A DNA stretch of 64,000 nucleotides from Polyangium sp. y55x31 (GCF_029946505.1 NZ_JARZHG010000016.1:62001-126000); one strand, 5' to 3'; positions 8,670-18,647 are shown, numbered from the stretch's first letter. Translations and numbers: made by a program. Notes: generated by a model not told the origin, from the sequence alone.

Positions 8670-9107
8670 GTGAGAGACCTGGACATAGCGGAGGTGGCGC
8701 GGCGGTCCGGCGTGCCTGCCTCGACGCTGCGGTTCTACGAGGAAAAGGGGCTGATCGCCTCCATCGGCAGGCGGGGTCTGCGCCGTCTGTTCGATCCCGC
8801 CGTGCTGGAACGGCTGGCGCTGATCGCGCTGGGGCGCCAAGCGGGCTTTTCGCTCGATCAGATCGCGCTCATGTTCGCGCCGGACGGGCGGCCGCGCATC
8901 GACCGGCAGATGCTCACGGCCAAGGCGGAGGAGCTCGACAGGACGATCCGAAAACTGAGCGCCATGCGTGACGGCCTCCGGCACGCCGCCGCGTGCACCG
9001 CGCCGAGCCACATGGAATGCCCCACCTTCCGCCGCCTCCTGCGGGCCGCCGCGTCTGGAGCCATGGGAGCGCGGCGGAGGAGGGCTCCGCAGCCGCCGCG
9101 GAGCTAG
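8670..9107 (+). CDS. MerR family transcriptional regulator
   Basis: 145 residues from a GTG at 8670, chosen because DLDIAEVARRSGVPASTLRFYEEKG, the MerR winged helix-turn-helix, begins at residue 3. A dimerisation helix follows (KAEELDRTIRKLSAMRDGL), then a C-terminal segment with two cysteines (ACTAPSHMECPTFRRLL). That Cys pair differs from the four-Cys iron-sulfur cluster of SoxR, although the adjacent operator resembles a SoxR box. The effector could be a thiol-reactive compound or a metal, inferred only from the Cys pair. Divergent from the methyltransferase. Confidence 0.8.
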   Translation: MRDLDIAEVARRSGVPASTLRFYEEKGLIASIGRRGLRRLFDPAVLERLALIALGRQAGFSLDQIALMFAPDGRPRIDRQMLTAKAEELDRTIRKLSAMRDGLRHAAACTAPSHMECPTFRRLLRAAASGAMGARRRRAPQPPRS

Positions 9108-9122
9108 CCAGAGGCCGACGCG

Positions 9123-10514
9123 TCAGAAGGAGTGCACCACCTTGCCCTCGCGCTTCACCCGCACGAGGTGTTTTCCTTCGAAGGCGTACGATCGGCTGGT
9201 CACGACCTCCGACGGCGTCTGCTTCACGGACTTGTCCTTGTCTTCACGCGCGAGATCACCGTAAAACGAGATCTCGTCGCCCTTGGCGAGCTGCATCGAG
9301 GCAGGGAGGTCGACAAACGTGACCTCCGCGATGCGGATGTTCGTCTTCGAACCTACCTTGCAGTTGCGGCCGTAGATGGGATTGTTGTTGATGTCGTACG
9401 ACTCGATGACGCCCGTCGAGCGGCAATCGTAGTTGAACGGTTCGGTGTTGCGCTGCTCGCCGACGATCACGACTTTGTCGCCGTCGCGCCGGACGGCGGT
9501 GATGGTGTAGGGCGCGGTGTAGAAGAGCTTGGGCGCCTTGGGCTCGCGATCGAGCGTCCCCATTTCGAGCCTGGGGATCTTCCATCCCTGGATCGAGAGC
9601 GCCGCCGTCGATTGTGGTTGCAGGCTCTTCAGCTTCTTGTCGACCTCGGCGTGGCGCTCGGCGGCGACCGGCCAGCGCGCCGGCGCGTCGCGGCCGGGCT
9701 CCCAGCCGCCGACATCGGGCAGCTTCGGCGTGTGGTGCGTGCCGGTGACCTGGGCGTATGCGCAGAAGGCGTCACGCTCGAACGTCTTGTCCTCGGACCA
9801 CGGCCGGCCGAAGCGCGAAAACTTCTCGACCTGATCCCCCACGGGCTTCACGTAATCGGCGAGCGCGTACTCGTGCCCGGTGTCGCGGTGCACCTGGAAG
9901 AGGGCGGCGACGATTTCGTAGGGCAGGCCCACCCAGGCCATGGGATGCGAGTCGTGGAGCTTCAGGCCTTTTTGCTCGGCCTCCTTCGCCACGTCGGACA
10001 GGAGCGCGCTCAGGCCCGCGGCCTGCTCGTAGTAGTTGCCCTGCTTGCGCAGCGCCTCGAACCGCGGGCGGTGTTTTCCCTCGATGGCGGCCCAGCCTTT
10101 GCGATAGTCCTCGTAGTCGGCGAAGCATTGCTTTTGCCAGGTGCGGTTGACGGCGGCCTGGGCGAACGCGTTCATGAGCTCGATGGTCGAGAGGTCGTTC
10201 GACCAGCCGGGGATCCACTCCGGATCGACGTTCCCGCGCTTGAACAGCCCCGTATGATCGACGCCGGCCTTCTGGAAGAACGCGAGGCCGCTCGGGCGTG
10301 TCTGCGTGCAGCAGGTGTAGTCGATGGTCGCGTAGAGCTCGAGGAGCTCCTTGTCGGTCGACTTCGCGCCGGAGGCCTGGCCGGAGCCGGAGGCCTGGCC
10401 GGAGCTCGCCGACGACTCGCCGGACGAGAGGGAGGGCAGGCCGTCCACCTTGATGAAGCCGCAGCCGGCGAGGAAGGTGGTGGCGAGCAGCGATGCGAGG
10501 AGCGTTCGTGTCAT
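9123..10514 (-). CDS. Hypothetical lipoprotein, about 460 residues
   Basis: 463 residues from the ATG at 10514; the signal peptide ends TTFLAG before Cys18. A Ser/Gly-rich spacer (residues ~25-50) precedes a large domain I do not recognise. It contains YTCCTQTRPSG, several aromatic-rich helices (NRTWQKQCFADYEDYRKGW) and an HDSHPMAWVGLPYEIVAALFQVHRDTGHEY stretch broken by a Pro-rich region. The C-terminal third has beta strands (KVVIVGEQRNTEPFNYDC) that look like a small OB- or barrel-like domain. Convergent with the MerR gene, 15 bp apart. Envelope location is supported; the function is unknown. Confidence 0.65.
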   Translation of the reverse strand: MTRTLLASLLATTFLAGCGFIKVDGLPSLSSGESSASSGQASGSGQASGAKSTDKELLELYATIDYTCCTQTRPSGLAFFQKAGVDHTGLFKRGNVDPEWIPGWSNDLSTIELMNAFAQAAVNRTWQKQCFADYEDYRKGWAAIEGKHRPRFEALRKQGNYYEQAAGLSALLSDVAKEAEQKGLKLHDSHPMAWVGLPYEIVAALFQVHRDTGHEYALADYVKPVGDQVEKFSRFGRPWSEDKTFERDAFCAYAQVTGTHHTPKLPDVGGWEPGRDAPARWPVAAERHAEVDKKLKSLQPQSTAALSIQGWKIPRLEMGTLDREPKAPKLFYTAPYTITAVRRDGDKVVIVGEQRNTEPFNYDCRSTGVIESYDINNNPIYGRNCKVGSKTNIRIAEVTFVDLPASMQLAKGDEISFYGDLAREDKDKSVKQTPSEVVTSRSYAFEGKHLVRVKREGKVVHSF

Positions 10515-10769
10515 GGTCGGTGGTCTTCCGGGTGTGAATGGGCGGGCGCAGCCGCACGCGTCAGCAAGCGCTCGTCCCAGAGGACGGGGAGCCCCGCGCG
10601 CGTTTGCGTTTTTTGTTTGTCTGTGATCGCGCCCACGCTGTTTGGCCTGCGCCACGCTCTCCACGCGGGAGAGAAGGCTCCTTCAAAACATCCTTTTCCC
10701 ACGGCCGCTCCCTCGACCCTCCTTCGAGCCTCCTCGGCCGGTGCACGCGTCGCCACTAGGCTCCGCACC

Positions 10770-11996
10770 ATGAATTTCCGTGGAAGCGTGCCCGACGTCG
10801 GGATCGATGCGATTGCCTTGAGTGTGCCCCGCGGCTACGTCGAGCTGTCCGAGCTCGCCGAAGCTCGTGGGATCCCGCCGTCGAAATATTTGAATGGGCT
10901 CGGGATGCGCCGGATGGCGATCGCCGCGCCGGACGAAGATCCCGTGACGCTCGCCGTGAACGCGGCGCGCCGCCTCTTCGAGCGGTCCGGCGCGAGCCCC
11001 GCGGAGGTTGGCCTCTGCATCGTCGGCACCGAGACGGCGGTCGATCACTCGAAACCGGTGGCCGCGTTCGTCCATGGCATGCTCGGTTTGCCGAGCGCGT
11101 GCCGCATCTTCGAGGCCAAACACGCCTGCTTCGGCGGCACGGCGGGGCTTCTCTCCGCCGTCGATTGGATTGCCTCCGGCTCGGCGCGCGGCCGCGCGGC
11201 GCTCGTCGTCTGCACCGACATTGCACGATATCCCCTCCGTTCGGCAGGCGAGCCGACGCAGGGAGCGGGCGCCGTCGCTCTGCTCATTCGGGAAAACCCG
11301 CGGCTGCTCTCGCTCGACGTGGGCCAGACCGGCACGTTCGCGCGCGACGTGCACGATTTCTGGCGCCCTCTCCACCACAAGGAGGCCCTCGTCGATGGGC
11401 ATTACTCGGTGCAATGTTATCTCGACGCCCTGGAAGGCGCGTACGACGCGTGGCGCCGCCTCGACGGCGCGACGGACGAGCCGCTCGTGCGGACCTGTTA
11501 TCACGTGCCTTATGGCAAGATGGCCCGCAAGGCCCACCGCCATCACCGGATGATGGATGGCCTGACCGAGGAAGCCGCCGACGCGTCTTTCGTGGTGGAA
11601 GTGGAGCCGTCGCTCGATCTGCCGTCCCGGATCGGCAATGTCTACACGGGCTCGCTTTACCTCGCGCTCGCGTCCCTGTTGAACACGCAAGCGCGGGAGA
11701 TCGCGGGCCAACGCATCGGTCTCTTCAGTTATGGATCGGGCTGCTGCGCGGAGTTTTTCGCCGGCAGGACGAACCCGGAGGCCGCCGAGCTCGTGGCTCG
11801 ACTGGACATCGACGGGCCCCTGCGCGACGGCCAGCGAATGACGGTCGCCGAATACGAGCGGCTCCGCGCAGAGGACGCCGCCGCCGACGGCCGACCGGCG
11901 ACCGAGCGCGCGCCCCGCGGGACGGCAAATGAAGGAGGACGGGCCGTGTATCTCGGGGTCGATTCGAACGAGCGGCGGGTATACGCCTACGCGTGA
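10770..11996 (+). CDS. mvaS: Hydroxymethylglutaryl-CoA synthase
   Basis: 408 residues. Condenses acetoacetyl-CoA and acetyl-CoA to HMG-CoA in the mevalonate pathway. The thiolase-fold catalytic set can be read: Glu88 in GTETAVDHSKP, nucleophile Cys120 in FEAKHACFGGTAG, and His245 in CYHVPYGKMARKAH. NVYTGSLYLALASLL and GLFSYGSGCCAEFF near the C-terminus are further family blocks. Length fits bacterial MvaS (about 390-410). Some myxobacterial HMG synthases instead serve polyketide beta-branching, but no PKS, ACP or enoyl-CoA hydratase gene is near, so a mevalonate role is favoured. No other mevalonate gene lies in the window. Confidence 0.85.
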   Translation: MNFRGSVPDVGIDAIALSVPRGYVELSELAEARGIPPSKYLNGLGMRRMAIAAPDEDPVTLAVNAARRLFERSGASPAEVGLCIVGTETAVDHSKPVAAFVHGMLGLPSACRIFEAKHACFGGTAGLLSAVDWIASGSARGRAALVVCTDIARYPLRSAGEPTQGAGAVALLIRENPRLLSLDVGQTGTFARDVHDFWRPLHHKEALVDGHYSVQCYLDALEGAYDAWRRLDGATDEPLVRTCYHVPYGKMARKAHRHHRMMDGLTEEAADASFVVEVEPSLDLPSRIGNVYTGSLYLALASLLNTQAREIAGQRIGLFSYGSGCCAEFFAGRTNPEAAELVARLDIDGPLRDGQRMTVAEYERLRAEDAAADGRPATERAPRGTANEGGRAVYLGVDSNERRVYAYA

Positions 11997-12162
11997 CCGC
12001 CGGCGCGGAATGGGCTTGCGTTCCAGCGGCGCGCCTGCGGAGCGGTCGCCCCCGGCTCCTCGCGGATGCTCGATACGTTCGTCGAGTCCCCTCTCATGCG
12101 GGGCCCGTACGCCGCCCGCGAAGGGCGTGACAAAATGCCCGGTTGTACGGTAGTAGGGGAGC

Positions 12163-13188
12163 ATGTCGACCCCTCTGCCTTCGCTCGTCGTCGTCGACCA
12201 CGAGCACAACGGCGCTCGTGCCGCGTCGGACAACTCCCTGCGCGATCCGGTTTGCGCATTCTGCGCGCGAGGAATTGGCCTCGTTCGGGTCGTCGAGGGC
12301 CCGTTCTTCGCCGAACACCTGCCCATGCTCGATCCCAAGTGCGGTTCCGCGAGCGGGCTCACGAAGTACGACGTCGCCACGGTCGACAAGCAGAGCGGCA
12401 GCCTCGCGGCGTTTCTCCAAAACGCCCAGCCCGGTACGCTCTGGGACGCGTACACGGTACAGGCGAGCCGGAAACCGAAGCAGGTTCGGCAGGAGCCCGA
12501 GCCCTTCGGCCCCCTCCACCACGCCGCGGCCGAAACCGAGGTGTTCGCGAAGGTGCTCGAGGCGAAGGAGCGGTGGCTCGACGCCGTCGCCGCGCTCCTT
12601 CGAGGGGAGGACGAGCGGCTCGCGGTCGCCGCGGTGAAGCACCTGTCGCTCCGTCGACCGTATCCGCCGGCGTGGACGTTCAACCCCGCGGTGGCCGTAC
12701 CGGAGGAGGCCATTGCGGCGTATCAGGCCTTCCGCACGGGCAAGGCCGAACGTTACCAGGGCGCCGACGCGGCGGGAGAAGCGGCGAGGTTCTCGCTCCT
12801 GCTCGAGGCGTGGGCCGACCGGCGCGCAAGTGTCGCCGATGAAGCCGTGGCGCAGCTCTGGGATGCGATCACGGGGAATATGGGCCTGAACGAGAGTCTT
12901 CGTGGCCTGCCGAGCGAGATGTTGACGCAAGGGATCGAGCTCATCGATCGTGAAGTCGCGTCGCTCGAGGCGGGCACCGCCGCAACGGCGAAGCTCGATT
13001 GGCGCAAGTCCCTTCTGCCTCGACACCAACGGATGGCCGACGCCTTCCGCGCGCTCCTGGCTGCCAAAAAGCCCGCGGCCAAGAAGGTGCCAGCGAAGAA
13101 AGCGGCCGCGGCGAAGGCGCCGGCGAAGAAGGCACCGGCAAAGAAGGCAGCCGCGAAAAAATCGACGACGAAATCCGCGACGCGCTGA
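12163..13188 (+). CDS. Hypothetical protein with Lys/Ala-rich histone-like tail
   Basis: 341 residues, ATG at 12163 with AGGGGAG upstream. The first ~60 residues contain CAFCARGIG, a possible metal-binding Cys pair, and a further Cys after LDPK. The middle is mostly helical and unrecognised (WLDAVAALLRGEDERLAVAAVKHLSLRRPYPP in two parts). The last ~40 residues are an (AKKAPAKKAAAKK)-type tail like those of histone H1-like proteins, which usually binds DNA or RNA non-specifically. I infer a nucleic-acid-associated cytosolic protein. The tail's codons are repetitive (AAGAAGG, GCCGGCGAAG), so its length may vary between strains. Confidence 0.6.
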   Translation: MSTPLPSLVVVDHEHNGARAASDNSLRDPVCAFCARGIGLVRVVEGPFFAEHLPMLDPKCGSASGLTKYDVATVDKQSGSLAAFLQNAQPGTLWDAYTVQASRKPKQVRQEPEPFGPLHHAAAETEVFAKVLEAKERWLDAVAALLRGEDERLAVAAVKHLSLRRPYPPAWTFNPAVAVPEEAIAAYQAFRTGKAERYQGADAAGEAARFSLLLEAWADRRASVADEAVAQLWDAITGNMGLNESLRGLPSEMLTQGIELIDREVASLEAGTAATAKLDWRKSLLPRHQRMADAFRALLAAKKPAAKKVPAKKAAAAKAPAKKAPAKKAAAKKSTTKSATR

Positions 13189-13260
13189 TGAGCTGTGAAA
13201 GCAGCATGAGCACGACAATCACGATGCTTTGGGGTGCATGACAGAAAGGGTCGTGGCGAG

Positions 13261-15642
13261 ATGAGCGATGAGAAAGCCCGGGGCAGGTCGGGCGTGAAAC
13301 AGTATTTCAAGTTCGGCGAGAGGCCATTTCTCAAGGGCGCGGGGACCAGGTCGCCCGAGGCGTGGTTCTTGGGCACCAAGGCCGAGAACGCGGACGAGCT
13401 CGAGAAGCTCCTCGTGGAGGCCATCCGCGACCATTCTTTCTGGAGGCGGAACTTCCACCCCCAGGATCCCACGCACATCACCGAGCAGGCGAAGCGGCAC
13501 CCGGCCTACCTTCACGCGATGGATTCGCTGAAGGACAACCTGCGGTCGCTGATGTCGTTCCTCAAGAAGTCGGTGCCCTTCTTCAGCGGCCGGTATCAGG
13601 GGCACATGAACTGGGACACGTCGCTGCCCAGCATCCTGGGGTATTTCGCGGCGATGCTCTACAACCCCAACAACGTCGCATTCGAGGGATCGACGTCGAC
13701 GACCATCCTGGAGATGATCGTGGGCGACGATCTGTGCCGGATGCTCGGCTACACCGTCCCGGAGGACGGCGACGCCACGAAGGGGCTCGTGAGGCCCTGG
13801 GGGCACATCACGAGCGGCGGGACCGTGGCCAACATCGAGGCCATCTGGTCGGCGAGGAATCTGAAGTTTTACCCGCTCTCGCTCCGTGATGCATTACGAG
13901 CCGAGCCCTCCCTCGCCGCGGCGCGTGACATCGAGGTGAGCACGTGTGACGGCAGGCGCGCGCGCCTCGTCACGCTCGACGCGTGGTCGCTCTTGAACCT
14001 GAAGGTGGACGACATCCTCGCGCTCCCCGAGCGCCTCACGGAGGAGTACGGCATTTCGAGCGACACCATCACGAAGGCCATGTCGGGCCACTCGCTCCAG
14101 CACCTGGGAATGCAGGAGCTTTTCCGGCGCTGCGGGGCGGACATTCCTGCTTCGCCGGTGATCCTCGTCCCCGCCACCAAGCATTACTCGTTTCCCAAGG
14201 CCGCGGCCGTGGTGGGGCTCGGCTCGGCGAACGTGCTCGACGTCCCCGTCGATTGCGACGCGCGCATGAGCCTGTCCGCGCTGGAGAAGATGCTGCGGGC
14301 GTGCCTCGCAGAGCGGCGGCCCGTGGTCACGGTGGTGGCCGTCATCGGCAGCACGGAGGAGAGCGCCGTGGATCCGCTGAAGGGGGTCCTCGAGCTGCGT
14401 TACAAGCTCCAGAAGGAGGGCCTGTCGTTCACGGTCCACGCGGACGCGGCGTGGGGAGGTTATTTCGCCTCGATCCTGCGGCCCGACGAGGGGCCACGCG
14501 TGCGGGACGAGCGCACGGGTCCGGTGCCCGAAATCGGGATGAGCGGGTACGTGACCTCGCAGTTCTCGGCGCTCGGCCGGGCGGATTCGATCACCGTGGA
14601 TCCGCACAAATCGGGCTACATTCCTTATCCGGCGGGGGCGCTCTGTTACCGGAATTCGGCTATGCGCGACATGGTGACGTTCAAGGCGCCCTACATCCTC
14701 CACGGGGACGCCGAGCCCACGGTGGGGATCTATGGGCTCGAGGGCTCCAAGCCGGGAGCGGCGGTGGCGGCGGTGTACCTGAGCCACAAGGTCATTCGAC
14801 CCACCCGGAGCGGATATGGGCAGATCCATCGGAGGACGCTGTTCAATTGCAAGCGGTTTTACGCGCGGCTGCTCAGCATGGCGGCTCCGGAGGATCGGTT
14901 CGTCGTGGTCCCGGTCCCGCGATTGCCCGCGGAGATCTCGGGCGCCGACGTGGAGACCGAGCGGCGGTTCATTCGCGAGCGTATCGATCGGCGCAGCGTC
15001 GACGATCTCCTGTCCGACCCGGAGGCGATGGCGCTCCTGCCCGAGATCGGGCCCGATCAGAACATCCTGACCTACGCCGTGAACTTCAGGCATCCGGACG
15101 GTTCGTTGAACACGAACCTCGATCTGGCCAATCGATTGAACAAGGCGATCTACGATCTCCTGAGCATCGATCCCGGAGACGACATCTATGGCTATCGAAT
15201 GATCGTCAGCACGACGGACTTCAGCGAGGAGCACTACGGGAGCGTCTTCATCGAAGATTACAAGCGACGCCTCGGGGTCGCGTCGTCCCCCGGCACCACG
15301 ATCACGGTGCTCCGGTCCACGACGATGGAGCCGTGGATCCTGGAGACGCCCGAGGGGTCGATGCTCGACGTGCTGGAGAACGAGCTCCGGGACGCGATCT
15401 TCAAATCGATGATGCGCGACTCGATGTTCCAGATTTTCGAGGAGATCGACGCCAACCGGGATGGCGTGCTCGACGTGGGCGAGGTGATGGCCAAATTCCG
15501 GGAGAAGGGCTATCGGGACACCGAAATCGACGAGTTCTTGCGCCTGTGCGACATCGACAGGAGCGGAACCGTATCCATCGACGAGTTCCTGGGCGCCTTC
15601 TCGCAGTTCGTGGCCAAGGGAGCGCTCACCGCCGCCCGGTGA
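13261..15642 (+). CDS. PLP-dependent amino-acid decarboxylase with C-terminal EF-hand pair
   Basis: 793 residues from the ATG at 13261; a GTG at 13234 would add nine residues. Residues ~30-640 are a group II (glutamate/aromatic) decarboxylase: TSGGTVANIEAIW, HADAAWGGYF, and the PLP lysine Lys450 in VDPHKSGYIPYPAG. The substrate is not determined. Unusually, residues ~720-790 form two EF hands with canonical 12-residue loops, DANRDGVLDVGE (from residue 730) and DIDRSGTVSIDE (from 764). This suggests Ca2+ control of the enzyme or of its oligomer. The 3' end overlaps the convergent gene by 17 bp. Plant GADs are Ca2+-regulated through calmodulin, so a built-in sensor is a plausible analogue. Confidence 0.85.
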   Translation: MSDEKARGRSGVKQYFKFGERPFLKGAGTRSPEAWFLGTKAENADELEKLLVEAIRDHSFWRRNFHPQDPTHITEQAKRHPAYLHAMDSLKDNLRSLMSFLKKSVPFFSGRYQGHMNWDTSLPSILGYFAAMLYNPNNVAFEGSTSTTILEMIVGDDLCRMLGYTVPEDGDATKGLVRPWGHITSGGTVANIEAIWSARNLKFYPLSLRDALRAEPSLAAARDIEVSTCDGRRARLVTLDAWSLLNLKVDDILALPERLTEEYGISSDTITKAMSGHSLQHLGMQELFRRCGADIPASPVILVPATKHYSFPKAAAVVGLGSANVLDVPVDCDARMSLSALEKMLRACLAERRPVVTVVAVIGSTEESAVDPLKGVLELRYKLQKEGLSFTVHADAAWGGYFASILRPDEGPRVRDERTGPVPEIGMSGYVTSQFSALGRADSITVDPHKSGYIPYPAGALCYRNSAMRDMVTFKAPYILHGDAEPTVGIYGLEGSKPGAAVAAVYLSHKVIRPTRSGYGQIHRRTLFNCKRFYARLLSMAAPEDRFVVVPVPRLPAEISGADVETERRFIRERIDRRSVDDLLSDPEAMALLPEIGPDQNILTYAVNFRHPDGSLNTNLDLANRLNKAIYDLLSIDPGDDIYGYRMIVSTTDFSEEHYGSVFIEDYKRRLGVASSPGTTITVLRSTTMEPWILETPEGSMLDVLENELRDAIFKSMMRDSMFQIFEEIDANRDGVLDVGEVMAKFREKGYRDTEIDEFLRLCDIDRSGTVSIDEFLGAFSQFVAKGALTAAR

Positions 15643-18397
15643 TGGCCCGCCGGCGGCTGCGCGTCATGAACAGGCCAAGTCCGAGGAGGAAGAGCGCCGC
15701 GCGGCTGTGATCGCCGGACCGAGCGCCCGGCACACTGCAATCGCAGCCACCCTCCTCGGACGAAGAACCGCCGCTGGTCGCGGCGCTGCCGCCGCTGCCA
15801 CCCGCGCCTCCCATACCGCCTGCACCGCCTGCACCGGCGCTGCCTCCCGCACCACCGCTGCCACCCGCGCCTCCCATACCGCCTGCACCACCGCTGCCAC
15901 CCGCGCCGCCTGCACCGCCGCTGCCACCGGCTCCGCCGCTTCCGCCGCTGCCACCGGCTCCGCCGCTTCCGCCGCTGCCACCGGCTCCGCCGCTTCCGCT
16001 CATGCACACGCCGGCGGAGCAAGTCCCGCCGCTGCATACCGCGCCATCCGCAGCGCTGGCATCGGCAGGGCAATCGTTCGCGGCGCCGTCACAAGTCTCC
16101 ACCACGTCGCACTCTCCCGAGGAGGCGCGGCATTCGGTGCCCATCGCGACCTTCGCGTCGGCGGGGCAATCGTTCGCGGCGCCGTCGCAGCTCTCGGAGA
16201 CGTCGCATACGCCGGACGCCGCGCGGCATTCGGTGCCCATCACGACCTTCGCGTCCATCGGGCATTCCTTCGTGGCGCCGTCGCAGCTCTCGGCCACGTC
16301 GCACACACCCGCGCTCGCGCGGCACGACGTGCCCGCCGCGAGGGGCGCGCAGGTTCCGTCGACCGCCGCGCCCGCCGCCTTGCTACACGCCTGGCAATCG
16401 TTCGCGGCGGCGCCGCCGCAGGCCTCGTTGCAGCAGACGCCGTCGACGCAGAATCCGGTCTTGCAATCGGCAGCCGTCGCGCAAGAACCACCCTGGACCG
16501 ACCGGACGTCGAACATGTATGCGGCGCCGGAGTTGGCCCCTTTGTCGTCGTCCTGAAATGCCCCGGCGATCGCCGTGCCCCCCGAAAGCCCGACCGAAGT
16601 CCCGAGGCGGTCGTCCGCCGCCCCGTCGCTCGCCACGAGCTTCGCCTGCTCGGTCCAGGTCGAGCCGTTTCGTACGAAGAGGTACGCCGCCCCGGAGCCC
16701 GCGGCCTGCGCGTCCCCGAGCGACGCGCCGAGCAGCGCCTTGTCCCCCTCCAAGGCGACGGACCAGCCGACCTGATCACTGATGTTCCCGTCGCTCGCGA
16801 CGAGCTTCGCCTGCTGGGACCACGTCGCGCCGCTCCGCACGAACACGTACGCCGAGCCGGCATAACTCGCCAGCGCATCGTCCGCGAACGCGCCGATGAG
16901 CGCCGTATCCGACGAAACCGCCACTGCATGGCCGAACCTGTCGCTGACGGTGCCATCCGACGCCGTGAGCTTCGCTTGCTGGGACCATATCGTGCCGCTT
17001 CGCATGAACACGTAGGCCGCGCCGGCCTGGTTGGCCTTCCCGTTGTCATTTTCGGCCCCGATGAGCGCGTAGTCCCCGGACACGGCGACCGAAAAGCCGA
17101 ACGCGGCCTGGTCATGGCCGTCGGCCGCCGCGAGCTTCGCTTGCTGCGTCCAGATGCCATCGTGCACGAAGACGTAGGCCGAGCCCGAATACGGGCCCAT
17201 CGGGTCGTCGTTGTCCGCGCCGAGCACCGCGGTGGTGCCGTCGATGGCGACCGATTTCCCGAAGAGATCGGCGCCCGTCGCGCCATTCGCCACGAGCTTC
17301 GCCTGCTGGGTCCACGTCGCGCCGCTCCGCACGAACACGTACGCCGAGCCGCCGAGCTGATTGCTGTACGGCGCCCCGATGAGCGCCCGATCCCCTTCGA
17401 TCGCGACCGCATATCCGAACCGGTCTCCGCCGATCCCGTCGTCCGGGACGAGCTTTGCTTGCTGCATCCAGCCGCCGCCCGCCCGCACGTAGACGTACAC
17501 GCCGCCCGAGGCAGACCCCTTGTCGCTGTCCCAGGGCGCTCCCACGAGCGCGGTGTCCCCCGAGATCGCGACCGCGAGGCCAAAAAAGTCGCCCGTCGCG
17601 CCGTCGCCGGCCACGAGCTTCGCCTGCTGCGTGATCAGCGGATCGATGACGATCGGATAGACGGCCGCCGTGTCGTCGACGTGAATGGCGAGGCGCCCGT
17701 CCTCGATCGAGAGCCATGCCGATAGCTCCCTGCCCGTCGCATCGTTCGCATACAGATCCGAATACGCGAGCGCCCGACCGCCCGTATCGTCCAGGAGCTC
17801 GAGCGCGTCCGCGCGCCCATCGCCGTCCTCGTCGACGAGCGAAGCCCCCAGATCACCGCCAAGCTCGATCGTGATGACCTTCGTCCCCGCGCAGGAGGGC
17901 GCCCGCGCGAGCGTGAAGCCCTGTTCGAGGCCGAGAGGCCCATTCAGGTACCACTCGTCGAGCCCCTCTCGGTTGTAATGGACGCGGTTCCCCTCCGCCT
18001 CGGGCTGCGCCTCGTCGAGCGCATGCACGGCGGATTCACATCCGAGCCCCGCCGCGCGCATCGAGAGCGTGAAGCCGCCGCCCCGCGAGGTCACCGATAC
18101 GCCGCTCGGATCGAGCACCGCCGAGAAGCCTTGCGCCTCGTTGTCCGCGCGCACGACGCCGGGGGACGGCGACGCCGCGGCATAACGCGGCGAAGCCCCG
18201 CGCTGCGTGGACGTGATGTACGCCGCGCGGAGCTCCTTCGATATCGCGCTGGAACTGCCACGCGCGGGTGGCTCGAGAAAGCTCGACGTTTTGCCGTCGG
18301 GGGCCGGCTCGCCGCCGCAGGCTGCCGTGGCAGCGCCGACGCCCAGGGCGAGGATGGAGCAGCGCCACCGAGAAGAATGCCTTCGCTCGTCTTTCAT
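15626..18397 (-). CDS. FG-GAP beta-propeller surface protein with MYXO-CTERM-like end
   Basis: 923 residues from the ATG at 18397. The signal peptide ends GAATAA before Cys27. Residues ~200-300 carry LVDEDGDGRADALELLDD (Ca2+-loop-like). Then come seven near-identical blades of the type QQAKLVASDG..DRFGYAVAISGDTALIGA..SAYVFVRSGATW, an FG-GAP propeller. Next is a Cys-rich part with three copies of GVCDVSESCDGA..CPADAKV, and a GGSGGAGG linker. The C-terminus reads GGCDCSVPG, a hydrophobic helix (ALFLLGLGLF) and RSRRR, which is MYXO-CTERM-like sorting architecture. It thus appears to have both a lipobox and a C-terminal sorting signal. Blade near-identity suggests recent internal duplication. Confidence 0.82.
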   Translation of the reverse strand: MKDERRHSSRWRCSILALGVGAATAACGGEPAPDGKTSSFLEPPARGSSSAISKELRAAYITSTQRGASPRYAAASPSPGVVRADNEAQGFSAVLDPSGVSVTSRGGGFTLSMRAAGLGCESAVHALDEAQPEAEGNRVHYNREGLDEWYLNGPLGLEQGFTLARAPSCAGTKVITIELGGDLGASLVDEDGDGRADALELLDDTGGRALAYSDLYANDATGRELSAWLSIEDGRLAIHVDDTAAVYPIVIDPLITQQAKLVAGDGATGDFFGLAVAISGDTALVGAPWDSDKGSASGGVYVYVRAGGGWMQQAKLVPDDGIGGDRFGYAVAIEGDRALIGAPYSNQLGGSAYVFVRSGATWTQQAKLVANGATGADLFGKSVAIDGTTAVLGADNDDPMGPYSGSAYVFVHDGIWTQQAKLAAADGHDQAAFGFSVAVSGDYALIGAENDNGKANQAGAAYVFMRSGTIWSQQAKLTASDGTVSDRFGHAVAVSSDTALIGAFADDALASYAGSAYVFVRSGATWSQQAKLVASDGNISDQVGWSVALEGDKALLGASLGDAQAAGSGAAYLFVRNGSTWTEQAKLVASDGAADDRLGTSVGLSGGTAIAGAFQDDDKGANSGAAYMFDVRSVQGGSCATAADCKTGFCVDGVCCNEACGGAAANDCQACSKAAGAAVDGTCAPLAAGTSCRASAGVCDVAESCDGATKECPMDAKVVMGTECRAASGVCDVSESCDGAANDCPADAKVAMGTECRASSGECDVVETCDGAANDCPADASAADGAVCSGGTCSAGVCMSGSGGAGGSGGSGGAGGSGGSGGAGGSGGAGGAGGSGGAGGMGGAGGSGGAGGSAGAGGAGGMGGAGGSGGSAATSGGSSSEEGGCDCSVPGARSGDHSRAALFLLGLGLFMTRSRRRAITGRR

Positions 18398-18647
18398 TGC
18401 ATTTGCTCTTCGTTTGTGTATGGGCCGCGCACCCCACGTCCGAGAGCCGCCGCCGCCGCGCGAAGGGTAGCTGACGACACCGGGCTTGCAATGCGGCCCG
18501 TCGCATTGCATTCGTCCCGTGGCAGCAAATTCGATGTTATGGTGCCGGGGGCCCGGGCGCGCGCTCGTCCGGCGCATCGCGGGAGGACCGGCTCCGTGGC
18601 CGCAGCGTAGCGACGTCCACGGCCGTTCGCGCTACGCTCGGATTCGC

